Shown: piece after piece, positions 24,267 through 33,872 of the stretch
Layout: every line of letters begins with the position of its first letter
Position numbering within the stretch: the stretch's first letter is position 1
Assembly: GCF_000315625.1 (NCBI RefSeq)
Contig: NW_005434492.1
Span: 1-46,869 of the forward strand
Source of the DNA: Guillardia theta CCMP2712
Taxonomy: Eukaryota; Cryptophyceae; Pyrenomonadales; Geminigeraceae
Direction: 5' to 3'
DNA: 46,869 bases
Made by a program: the position numbers and the translations under genes
Notes under the pieces: model-generated
Databases searched by the model: none
Seen by the model: only the letters and a program-made list of their open reading frames with translations
Told to the model about the DNA's origin: nothing

Positions 24267-25189
24267 TTACAACTCTTTCGCTTTCTTTTTCCTGGCATTG
24301 CTCTTCTTATTCCTGTCGCCCTTGGAAGCTTGTGCTGTTGGTTGGGGAACGAACTCTTCTTGACCTTGCAGAAACTCCTTCACAAAAAGCGACAGCCCCT
24401 CCGACTTGGTTAAGTCTCCGTCAAACGCCTTCACAGATGCCGAGGAGGCGATGGCTGCAGCTGGCAGACTGGCACTCTCTAGCCCCAGGCTCTTCATGAC
24501 TTGCGTCCCCTCGTCCTCCTCATTCTTGGGGTCCACCATGTAGTAGACGCAGATGGTGGTCTGCTTGTGCTGCAAAGCAACTTCTGCGACTGAGTCCGGC
24601 TCCACTTCTCTTTTGCTCATGAAGATAAAGAGCTTGGGAAAACCGCTGTGCATTCCCAGCATTTGTCGTTTTTGAAAGTCAGCCCCGTCGTTGGCAGGGA
24701 GGCGAAGCACGAGGGGAAGACTTTCTCTCACCAAGAATTTGTACAAAGATTCAAACTTGAATGGACCTGGAAAGATCAGTTTCGTCTTCTTCCCTTTCCG
24801 AATTCTGCCTGTGTCCGGATCGTAGCTAGTCCAAACAACCACAGCCGGCAACTTGTCTGCCTCAGATTCAAGGTATCTTGACCAAACTCCTTTGGTTATG
24901 GTGGATCCAATTCCAACGCCGCCATATCGGTTCAGCTCTCGAGCTACTTGCAGGAACACCTGCCAGTCACTCCCCTCTCGCTGGTCGAAGCATCCCATCA
25001 CGACTACTTCTGTGCTCTTGGAGAAATACACCTGCTTCAGCGTCAGACAACAGCGACAAGCACAGCCACATCTCTCATCCTCACCGCATCTGCTGCCTGC
25101 TTCACGTCCCTCAGCTCTTCGCCCGCCGCCGCCGCCGTGATCAGCATTGCCGCTACTATGGACGCCGCCACGGCCGCCCTGACAGCCAT
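24267..25189 (-). CDS. ER-lumenal PDI-like (b-b' type thioredoxin-fold) protein without CxxC
   Basis: Exon 1 (25085-25189) encodes a clear signal peptide: MAVRAAVAASIVAAMLITAA with a likely cut before GEELRDV. A 50-nt intron (25035-25084) leads to exon 2. The mature protein begins QVYFSKSTEVVVMGCFDQRE and continues WQVFLQVARELNRYGG, AVVVWTSYDPDTG, LYKFLVRESLPLVLRLPAND and FPKLFIFMSKREVEP. That strand/helix order resembles the redox-inactive b and b' domains of protein disulfide isomerases (strand, then F/Y-helix, then the 'PLV...' start of b'). No CxxC occurs, so disulfide exchange is not expected and a binding or chaperone role is inferred. The tail is strongly basic (KGDRNKKSNARKKKAKEL); its last four residues, AKEL, loosely resemble a KDEL-type retrieval signal. 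Total about 290 residues. The exact subfamily is not recognised. Confidence 0.75.
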
Positions 25190-25299
25190 GAGGCGAAACA
25201 AGTTTTAGTCAATAAGTGAGTGAAAAATGGAGACATTATTGAAGAGACGTGAAAACCATGCGAGGGAAGTCAGTGAGGTAGAAGGGAGAGGAAGAGGAG

Positions 25300-25500
25300 A
25301 GAAGGATCAGTAGTAGTGGTAGTAATGGGAGGAGGAGGAGAGAAGGATCAGTAGTAGTGGCAGTAATGGGAGGAGGAGGAGAGAAGGATCAGTAGTAGTG
25401 GCAGTAATGGGAGGAGGAGGAGAGAAGGATCAGTAGTAGTGGTAGTAATGGGAGGAGGAGGAGAGAAGGATCAGTAGTAGTGGCAGTAATGGGAGGAGGA
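25300..25500. repeat. 41-bp minisatellite, about 5 copies
   Basis: The unit, starting gaaggatcagtagtagtgg, recurs at about 25301, 25342, 25383, 25424 and 25465, a constant 41-base spacing. The main variation is a T/C exchange in gtggt/gtggc. It runs into a (gga)n tract to about 25560 and a short (gat) run. It sits upstream of the coiled-coil gene and beyond the 5' end of the PDI-like gene, in the probable shared promoter interval. Confidence 0.95.
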
Positions 25501-25692
25501 GGAGGAGGAGGAGGAGGAGAAGGAGGAGGAGGAGGAGGATTAGGAGGAGGAGGATTGTGGAGATCATGATGATGATGATTGAGACATAAGTAGGTGTGAT
25601 TATGATGAAGGAGTCAAGGATGGCACAGAGATAGCGATATGACAATGACTTACAGGTAGTGTGCGGGACCTCTCCGTCTAGTGTCCGAAACG

Positions 25693-27628
25693 ATGGCGAA
25701 CAGGTAGTTGTTCATATTTGCCGGCTGCATATTAACTCTCCTGCAGTCCGTCGAGGACTCCCTTGATTGTCCTGCCTGTTCTGACTGTCATCGTGTTGTG
25801 CCTGGCACTCGTCGCCATTGCCAGGTAGGAAACTGTCATAGTGCCAGGATGTGATCGCTGCTGTAGCCGCCAGGATGCTACTGCTCTGTTTTCATCGAAT
25901 GTGGACGAGGAGGTTTCAAGGCTGGCCAATATCCCGTGGTTGAGCAAAGAAGGAAGAGAGGATGAGCGTGCGAGGAAGATTGCTCAAGAGAAAAGAGAAG
26001 CTCAAGGTGAGAATTTGCTCCCGTTGCAGCCAACTCACAAACAACAAACAGAGAGAAGAAAACAGATGTTGAAGGTCTCTGAAAAGATGGAAAGGCTTCA
26101 ATTGCTGGTGAGAGATGCAAAAAGATGTTGCCGCGAATCGATCTAGACAAGCAGTATTGGGAACATGAAGTTCTGCAGATATGCTGTGTTTCTGTTTGCT
26201 TCTTCCTGTTTGTTCTTTATATGTATCCGTGTCCTTATCGTGTTCTGCGTTCGCATTGACTTTCACCTGGTTGACTGCACGCAGCGAGCAGAAAAAGCTG
26301 TGGGAATGAAGTTGAAGGCTCAGAGAGATTCTTACATTACCAAGGTCCAAGCGATACGCTTGTGTTGTCTCTGAACTGCCGCGCAGGCCAAAGTGAGGCA
26401 AACGATGGCAGACAACATCCAAGAGCATTCGAGCAAGTTAAAACATGCTGTGAGGGATGATTTTCGACCTCAAAGGTGTGAACCACCTACAGGCACATCT
26501 CATCGAGCATAAAGAGCAGAGATTATCTCAGTCCAAATATCAACCTCTGCAGCTCAATTTGGACAAGATGCAGCAAATGCTCTTGACTGCGAAAGAGGTA
26601 ACACTGGATATGCATACGGTTGTCAAAGGCAGCAGGACTGACGTTGTTGGTGCAGCTCTTATCGGATGACAAGGCTTCTTTGCACGCACGAGAGAAGAAG
26701 GTTTTGGTTTTTTTTACTCTCTTTCTAGACGGCCATGACACTATCAAGGTCTTGGAGCAAAGACATGCGGCACAGAAGGCAGCGCAGGAAGGGGATCTTG
26801 GTTCGCTCAGGTATCACTGGCGAGAACTTTGTGATGTCTTGCTGATGTTTGTGAGCAGGAAAGCAGAAGCACTGCTGCCTGACTTGAAGGACATCGCTGC
26901 TGGCGAGCGTGCTCAAGTAGGCTGCCTTCTTGGTCACTTGTGTGAGCTGACGAGGATGGCAGGTGAAAGCCGATCGACGTCGCATGGAGCAGGTGACGTC
27001 ATCACGTCCTCGTCGTAGGCTTGTGACTCTTCTGCAGATCTCAGCTGAGGTCTCGAAGATTTCCAAGTCTATCAAAGAGGTTCGAGGGCAGATGGACCGC
27101 GAGAAGGTGAAGACGCTTGTGACTTGCGACATTTTGACTCGTCGGAGCAGAAAGATGAAGAAACTTTGATGGACGTGTCATCCCGGGAGAACGCAATCGC
27201 TCAGTAAGTGAAGGACTGGTGCCACCGAGGACCTTGTCCTAACGTCAAGTCAGGCTGATCTCCGACAAGGCTCAATACTTCGATGACTTGGCTGGTACTG
27301 TGCAAGCTATGCTGTACCACACTTGACACTTGCTGCACGATCAGCGGTGGACGCAGCCAAGTTGAGATATAACAAGGTGCTGGAGCTGCTTCACGAACGA
27401 CATTCCGATCACAAGCAGGTCGCTTGCAAACTCAAGTTGCTTCCGTCTTATCTTCTCATGTCATCTTCCAGGCAAAACAATCTTTGGCGGCGATCTCCAA
27501 CAACATTCAAGACTGGAAACGCAAGGAGGTCAGTCGGTTGCCGCTCGATACACTTTGTAACTGCTTATCAGGCTAGAGACGTGGCGTCGCTCAAGAGTGC
27601 AGCGAGAGCCTTGAGGGCCCAACACTGA
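25693..27628 (+). CDS. signal-anchored coiled-coil protein
   Basis: A gene of about 15 small exons joined in phase by short introns. The first exon is only MAN plus two bases of the next codon. The second encodes a hydrophobic segment (PLIVLPVLTVIVLCLALVAIA), a signal peptide or N-terminal membrane anchor. Everything after is highly charged and helical: VDEEVSRLANIPWLSKEGRE, RARKIAQEKREAQ, QQTERRKQMLKVSEKMERLQ, RAEKAVGMKLKAQRDS, AHLIEHKEQRLSQSKYQPLQ, TIKVLEQRHAAQKAAQEGDL, ISAEVSKISKSIKEVRGQMD, VDAAKLRYNK, AISNNIQDWKRKE, and an end ARDVASLKSAARALRAQH with TGA at 27626-27628. Most exons begin at a codon boundary after cag. No enzyme or binding motif is seen, so it is probably a structural or tethering protein in the endomembrane system or cell surface. 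It is not recognised as a named family. Confidence 0.72.
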
Positions 27629-28195
27629 CATGCTCAGTGAGTCAAGGCGGTTGGACCTAACCTTGGGGTTCAGCCTGTAGACTGGAGGGATGGACGATGG
27701 TGATGGAATGGGGGTGAGGCGACAGATGCAAAGGAGATAGGAGGTTAGAGAGGATGTGTTGCAAGGTGGCCTTAGCGTGACATGTTCATGAAAGCTTTGT
27801 TGTCACTCTGTGTCTCCTTCGCACCTCACTGTCTGCTCGGCCTCTCTCGCTTCCCGACATGTCAAGCTTGCTTTCATCGCAGTCATCGTCAGGTCCTCCG
27901 GGCAACACAAGGGCCGACTCATGATACTGCACACCGCCGGATGCGAGGAGATGCACGGTGGAGCAGGCGAGAGCTGAGCTGAGCAGAGAGGAGAGGACTG
28001 AAAATCTCAGCGAATGATTCCATTGCCTGCTCCTGACCAGTTGATGCGCATGGATTGGCGAAGAAGGGAGAGTACACCCGAAATCTGAAGATGTTCGATA
28101 GTTCATTATAACATCAGTATTTCTTTCACGTTCTCACTGATAAATCTCACACAACTTGTGTTGGAGAGACTCAAAAAAAAAACATTAAGAAATCA
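27629..28195. other. convergent intergenic region
   Basis: It lies between the 3' ends of the coiled-coil gene and the cyclase gene. A minus-strand open frame at 27786-28106 has a short hydrophobic patch but no domain and no intron-supported extension. An A9-type run at about 28172 lies just past the cyclase stop. Confidence 0.5.
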
Positions 28196-30352
28196 TCAGA
28201 TGGATCGCGCTTGTTCAGGTGTTGATCCAAGAACAGTCACCTGGGCATGAGGAGGAACAGACGGAGCCGTAAGCCAGAACGTCTGGAGTTCTCCTTTTCC
28301 TTTAGCTTGCACTTTTGTATCTCGGGGGGTCAGCCAGTGGCTGACGCCTGCCTGGATGAGCAGGTTTGCTGTTTGCTCGCTAACCTGGATTCTGCTGGGA
28401 GCTCCGGTGCTCTCCATCCTCGATGCTGTGTTCACAGTGTCCCCGAAGAGCTGGAACCGTGACTTCTCCCCACGTAGCACTCCCGCGGTCACAGGGCCGC
28501 TGTGCATCCCCGAGCGCAGCTTCAAGTTCAGCACGTCAGCCCCAAGTTCAGGCGCCAGCGCCTGGGTGACTCCCTCCATCTTGATCTGCATGTCCAACGC
28601 AAACTGAGACATGGCAACCGCGTGGTCCTCCCTGGGGTCTGGGAGCCCACACACAGCCATGTAGCAGTCCCCGATAGTTTCGACCTTGAAAACTCCTCGC
28701 TCCTTAGCACACAGGTCGAACTCCCGGTACATCGACTCCAGCAGCCTAAACACGTGCTCGGGTGGATGCGTGGAGCTCCATGCAGTAAAGCCTGCGATGT
28801 CTGCAAACAGGATCGTGGTCGACTGGAACACGTCAGCAATGGGAGCGCTGAACTGGAAGGGGCTCGGGCCGGTCACAGAGTCTCGTTTCTCAGTGACTTG
28901 GCTGGAAGAACGAAAGAATCTCTTCAGCCTTACTGCAGGAGATTCCATCTCCCTCTGCGCAGAGGCAGTTGTGGTGACCGTTGTCGTTCCAAAAAGCCGT
29001 GCTCGTACAATCGATGGAAAAAGTGAGTCAACGATTTTCCCAGCATGATCTGCTGCTGCCGTCAAAGTTGCTTGCCTATGTTGCACCAGGTAGTCGTACA
29101 TGAAGAACATCGCTGAGGTGAAGAAGAAGATCAAAACCACCACTGCTGTATAAATTGCTGGTTTGTCTGTTTCATATTGGGACCGCATCTCCGCGGACGG
29201 ATACACACTCATTGAATACTGAATCAAGCTGTTGCCCACACCTGCATCGATATTGCTACCTCGCAAACTCGCATTCACAGTATATCCCAGACTATCGAAG
29301 GCCGAGTCATGCTGATCGCCTGCACCAAGATAGTTAACTTTGCCTCCTGCCAACACATAAGAATGGGTTTGATTTGTACGCTGGCCCTGCGCCCGTAGTA
29401 CACACACCATCCCTGCGATATATGTTGGCAGAGTTTGAGCGAGCACATCGTCCCAAGAAAACACCACCGAAATAGAACCGATCACTGATCGAGGAAGGGA
29501 GGAATTTGAGGAGTTAAACACTGGATAAAATAAAATCGATGAAGGGCGCGTCACATTATCCTGGACAAGCTGAAGGATGGCAGTCAAGGCAGGAATCTTG
29601 TTGGCGACCATGTCGTCAAGGGCTAGTCTCCTGGAAGGTTCAGAGTGAAGGTTGAAGAATATCGCCTTTGTGTTGGTTTCAAGGGGGGTGATCTGCCACA
29701 CAGGAACCATATTCTCCGGATAGGCAGACTGTGCTGAGGTGAGCGACATGGTGTCTGAAACACTGCTGCTGCCATTCTTCATATAGATGAACTGAGGGGT
29801 GATGATGCTCGATAATCCCTGTTTCTTCAGTTCATCTCTGGCATAAGCCTCCCATTGATTGCGATTACTTGGAACGATAATGGGGTTGTAACTAATAGCA
29901 CGGGATCGTGATAAGAGAATTTGACCTGCTGCCAAATCAACGAATCCTTCCAGGGTTACATTTGGCCACACATTTTCCTTTTCAAATCTATAGGTGAACA
30001 GCTTGGAAAGCGACTCCGACGTGGCCACCTTGATGTCAACTCCGCGCTGAAAACCTTCTTTCAGCAATGCTGCCGAATCTTCATATTCCAGCAAGAATAG
30101 GCTATGTTCAAACTTGCGAGAGTAGTAGTAAGCTAGAGTAGCGACAACACTGGTTGCAATGATGAGGGAAAGCACAACAATTGATCGTAGGCATATGACT
30201 GCTCGATTATCTGCCTTGCAACACCCATTGATTTGGATTTCCTGTTGTATCTGATATCCTGTAGATGCCGTGGAAGAGAAAATGGCAGAGTTCCCCCCCG
30301 GATTATTTGAATTGGCAGAGTTTCCCCCAGGATTATTTGAACTGCCTGACAT
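28196..30352 (-). CDS. membrane receptor-type class III nucleotide cyclase
   Basis: Single uninterrupted 718-residue frame. The N-terminus is Asn/Gly/Pro-rich with a duplicated NNPGGNSA. Transmembrane helix 1 lies at about residues 52-75 (VVLSLIIATSVVATLAYYY). An extracellular domain of about 330 residues with several N-x-S/T sites follows. Transmembrane helix 2 is at about 403-420 (AIYTAVVVLIFFFTSAMFFM), then a linker and a cyclase domain near residues 515-690: ILFADIAGFTAW (first metal Asp), KVETIGDCYMAVCGLPDP, HSGPVTAGVLRG, and FQLFGDTVNTASRMESTG with the catalytic Asn/Arg helix. The layout, an extracellular sensor between two helices and an intracellular cyclase, matches CHASE-type or guanylyl-cyclase receptors. 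The Glu in KVETIGD favours GTP, whereas the second specificity position is Gln (RFQLFGD) instead of the Cys usual in guanylyl cyclases or the Asp of adenylyl cyclases. Substrate is therefore uncertain. Having no intron is unusual beside its neighbours. Confidence 0.93.
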   Translation of the reverse strand: MSGSSNNPGGNSANSNNPGGNSAIFSSTASTGYQIQQEIQINGCCKADNRAVICLRSIVVLSLIIATSVVATLAYYYSRKFEHSLFLLEYEDSAALLKEGFQRGVDIKVATSESLSKLFTYRFEKENVWPNVTLEGFVDLAAGQILLSRSRAISYNPIIVPSNRNQWEAYARDELKKQGLSSIITPQFIYMKNGSSSVSDTMSLTSAQSAYPENMVPVWQITPLETNTKAIFFNLHSEPSRRLALDDMVANKIPALTAILQLVQDNVTRPSSILFYPVFNSSNSSLPRSVIGSISVVFSWDDVLAQTLPTYIAGMVCVLRAQGQRTNQTHSYVLAGGKVNYLGAGDQHDSAFDSLGYTVNASLRGSNIDAGVGNSLIQYSMSVYPSAEMRSQYETDKPAIYTAVVVLIFFFTSAMFFMYDYLVQHRQATLTAAADHAGKIVDSLFPSIVRARLFGTTTVTTTASAQREMESPAVRLKRFFRSSSQVTEKRDSVTGPSPFQFSAPIADVFQSTTILFADIAGFTAWSSTHPPEHVFRLLESMYREFDLCAKERGVFKVETIGDCYMAVCGLPDPREDHAVAMSQFALDMQIKMEGVTQALAPELGADVLNLKLRSGMHSGPVTAGVLRGEKSRFQLFGDTVNTASRMESTGAPSRIQVSEQTANLLIQAGVSHWLTPRDTKVQAKGKGELQTFWLTAPSVPPHAQVTVLGSTPEQARSI

Positions 30353-31874
30353 ATCTGCTTTGATGACCTAAGAACTAATTGCAAATAACGAGAGCCTGCG
30401 TAATGGAGGCTACAATAACATGCTGAATTCGATCTTGAGCAATGATGCAAGCGATAGAACGCAGTCAAGCAGGATGGAGGGGAGGATGGAGAATGAAGAT
30501 GAAGGGGACAAGAGAGAAACAGAGGGGAAGATCAATGTTTGCTCAAAGCCCCTCAAAACGCCCGCTGATAGCCAAAAGACGACGATGCAGGAGGACGGCA
30601 GGAGAGGAAAGGAGGCACACTCGAGGATGGGCAAGTGGGGTGGGGTGGGGTGGGGGTGGGGTACTCTAATGGGGAACTTCGCGAAAATGGCTAATATTTA
30701 CGGAACTGAGGGGTGGGGTGGAGTCCGAGGTAAGAGGTTTTAATATACCAACGAGCGAAGGGAAGGGGGTAGTTTCCATGGGCAAAGCCAAGGTAGTGAT
30801 GGTATGAGTGTGAGGGTGGGGGTCATTATTACTACTGACTTGAGTATGATGGGGTGGTTGTATTTCCTCCTGCTGGTCAATTATGGGGGGTTGTAAGTTC
30901 GAGATGGTGGTAGTTGAAGGGGTTAGCACTACGGTTGAAGGGGGTAGGGGCCCGGTATGAGGCGCTGCTACTATTAAAAATAACGAGCGGCAATGGACGG
31001 AGGTGGGGGAGGGGGTTGAGGGGTGGATAGGAGAGGGGGTCCTGTGAAGCGTCGGATATAGCGCAAGTCAAACGACGTGGAATCTAGTACCATGAAAAAC
31101 ATCGTAAAAATGCAATATTAAACTAATAATATCATATAGCCGATCTGAAGAACAGAGGATATGTGGAGAGGTGGGTGGCTGAAGCACTCCTGTGTTTGTG
31201 GTAAATTGTACCGGTGGTTGGAAAAAGGGGCAGATGAGAGGTGCCATGACAGGTGCTCGTGTTTTCGATACGTGTCAATAATTGTCAAGAAGTTTCTGGA
31301 CCTCCAATTTGTTTAGGAAGACACATGAATTTCAATCGAACCCCTAAGAAATTTTTCGTCTACCAACCGAAATGTTGATAGTCAATCTGTATCTTAAAAC
31401 CGATATATTATATGGTTGTTCCTCAGCAGAAACGCAACGGTTGGTTTCCGAGGTCCACATCCAGTCACGTTACTCCGGCCGCTGGCCATGATTGTACTCG
31501 GTCGCTGACCCATGTGGCTGGGCGGGCCCGAAGGTCTCGTTTTACAGATATTTTCTAGTGTTTCTAGTTGTCGGACCGTGAGCTCCGGCCCGCCGGGTCG
31601 CCGGGTCGCCGGCCCGCCGTACAGCCCCCGGCCCCGGGGAGCGCAGAGATAAAATCTCGGTTGCGCCCCTCCCCTCGCTTGACCTTCTTGACCATGTCCC
31701 TTCCTCCCCCGCCATGCTGCCGTCTCTCCCTCCCTCCCCAGATGTCACTCAGCTTCCTGTGCTCCCTCCCCAGCTGGCATCTATCATCCGTCCTGCTTCC
31801 CGAGCTGGGTCTTTATTGATTTGCCCTGATGATTTTCATGTGCTCCCCTTTGGGGTAATTTGATCAGGTTCATA
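30353..31874. other. intergenic, G-rich low-complexity DNA
   Basis: 30420-30640 is purine-rich, 30637-31060 is rich in G-runs (ggggt, gggtgg), and 31470-31640 is a GC patch with ccggcc and gggcgggccc words. No reading frame has a domain. The segment separates the divergent cyclase and thiolase genes and must contain both promoters, but no motif can be assigned. Confidence 0.6.
30637..30661 (+). other. potential G-quadruplex
   Basis: Five runs of four or five G separated by single T (gggg-t-gggg-t-gggg-t-ggggg-t-gggg). This meets the standard four-tract G-quadruplex pattern on the plus strand. It lies about 285 bases upstream of the cyclase start codon, so an influence on that promoter is possible but unproven. 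Confidence 0.75.
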
Positions 31875-31943
31875 ATGAGCGTCTTGGTAGATGCGGCCCA
31901 TCGTTTCTCTTGATCCTCACCTGTCTGACTTCTTTTGGAGCAG

Positions 31944-33872
31944 ATGACGCGGACAGCACTGATCGTCTCCACAGCAAGGACAGGTACTTGCATGCCTTCT
32001 GACCTTCATCTGTTTGCCAAGAAGATGGTTTACAAACGATGGAACGTCAGGCTTGGCAAAATCCTTCAGAGGAGGATTCAACAACACGCATGGAGCCGTT
32101 CTTGCTGGACATGCCATCAAGCACGCCATCTCCAAAGCAGGTCCTGGTTTAACGCGCACCACGATAGAGATGATTTGTTGGGCGCAACAGGCATCGACCC
32201 TGCCAAGGTTGAAGACGTCTTGTTGGGTTGCGGTGAGACTCACAGCCGCATATGTCGTGATCGCTGAGGCCTTCTGTCAAGGTATGCCTGAAGGAGCAAC
32301 GGGAATGAATGTCGCTCGCAATGCTGCTCTTTGGGCAGGTATCGTTTCATGGAGAGTAGGTTGAAAGTGATGGTATTGATGTCAGGTTGTCCCGTCACTA
32401 CCTCCGGCACAACGATCAACCGCTTTTGCAGGTCTCCACCTTCTTCATGACTCCTTTTTCCTCCTAGTCATTTCATCCTTGTAGCTCTGGCTTGCAGGCG
32501 ATCGCCATGGCAGCACATTCCATCATCGTAGATGGTGTTCCCTGTGCGGTTGGAGGGGGAGTGGACTCCATTTCTCTCGTTCAGGTGAGTTGAAGCTTGT
32601 GAAGCTGTCAATGACCATCCCTTCCATCAGCAAAAAGCTTTTGATCCCAAGAGCGGTGTTGTCGAATCCTCTTTGCTTTCCCACCCTGTCCACAAGGCTC
32701 TATGGATGCCCATGATCGACACGGCGGACTTGGTTGCTGAGCGGTACGGAGTGTCTAGGGAAAGACAGGCAAGGCGACATCCTATGTTGCTGACGTCAGA
32801 TTCTTCTGACGAAAGGACTCCTACAATCGTTGCAGGATGAGTACTCGCTGATTTCGCAACAAAGGACGGCGGAAGCTCAAAAAAAGGGATTGTTCGATGA
32901 CGAAATCGTGCCACTTCCAACCAAAATGCTTGTCAAAGACAAGGAGACTGGCAAAGTGAAGTCAATCTTGTGACAGACAGTTTGTCGATGTGGCTGACAA
33001 TAGACTTGTTAATTAGGTGAGCGAGCAAGAATACGTTGTGACCAAAGATGAATGCAATCGCTCTGACACGACGCTGGACGGCCTTGCCAAACTCAAGCCA
33101 GTGAATATCGACAAGAATCCCAAGGCTACGGTCACTGCTGGTTGTCTTGGAGCTGCCGTCTGCTCCAGTCATTGAGATTGCGCAGGCAACGCCAGCCAGC
33201 TGTCGGATGGTGCGAGTGCTTGTGTGCTGATGGAGGAGAAGGAGGTTCGCTGCTCACGGCTCGATCAATGATTGCAAGTCACCTTGACGGTACAGGTGGA
33301 GAAGGCTGGACTCCAACCGTTGGGCAGGTTCGATGGATTTGCCGTTGCCGGGTGAGTCCGAGAACCGTTTGATGCAGGCGACCATAGTGACAGAGGGAAC
33401 AGGTGCTCGCCCGAAGAGATGGGTATCGGCCCCTCGATCGCAGTGCCCCGTCTCCTTCAGCGTCATGGTTTGCACCGCCGGATAGGTATTGGCTCTCGGA
33501 GTGAACACGTTACTACCAGGACTGAAAGTGGAAGACATTGACCTGTGGGAAGTGAACGAGGCCTTTGCTGTTGTGTCCCTGTATAACATGGATGTGAGAC
33601 ACTTTTGAGTGTAGTGGGGAGACGTGACAAGCGGCAGGCTCTCAAAATCCCGCTCGACAAGTGCAACGTCAACGGAGGCTCCGTTGCCATCGGCCATCCC
33701 TTCGGCATGACAGGCTCGCGTCAGGTGGAGCAGAGCGACTCGTCGGGCGTCTGACTGGCTTCAGGTCGGTCACATCCTGCTCGAGGGCAAGCGGCGAGGA
33801 GCCAAGAAGGTTGTGGTCAGCATGTGCATCGGCGGTGGAATGGGAGCAGCCGGTCTCTTCACCGTCTTGTGA
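31944..33872 (+). CDS. acetyl-CoA C-acetyltransferase (thiolase)
   Basis: It condenses two acetyl-CoA to acetoacetyl-CoA, or the reverse. About 12 exons spell the family in order: [89 protein letters not shown] (nucleophilic Cys), [58 protein letters not shown] (NEAF), [20 protein letters not shown] (catalytic His), and [19 protein letters not shown] (second catalytic Cys, CxGGG) ending FTVL, TGA 33870-33872. All four catalytic motifs are present. The first ATG sits right after a cag acceptor. An upstream exon MSVL at 31875 with a 57-nt GT-AG intron would join in phase, so the true start may be 31875. A GC-AG intron follows GVSRERQ. There is no peroxisomal SKL-type end and no obvious transit peptide, which suggests a cytosolic enzyme. 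Confidence 0.93.

Noticed and set aside
25300-25500. CRISPR-like array
   Set aside because: The units are head-to-tail with no spacers, and the genome is eukaryotic; it is a minisatellite.
27786-28106. Possible short secreted protein on the minus strand
   Set aside because: Only a weak hydrophobic patch, with no start context, domain or linked exon.
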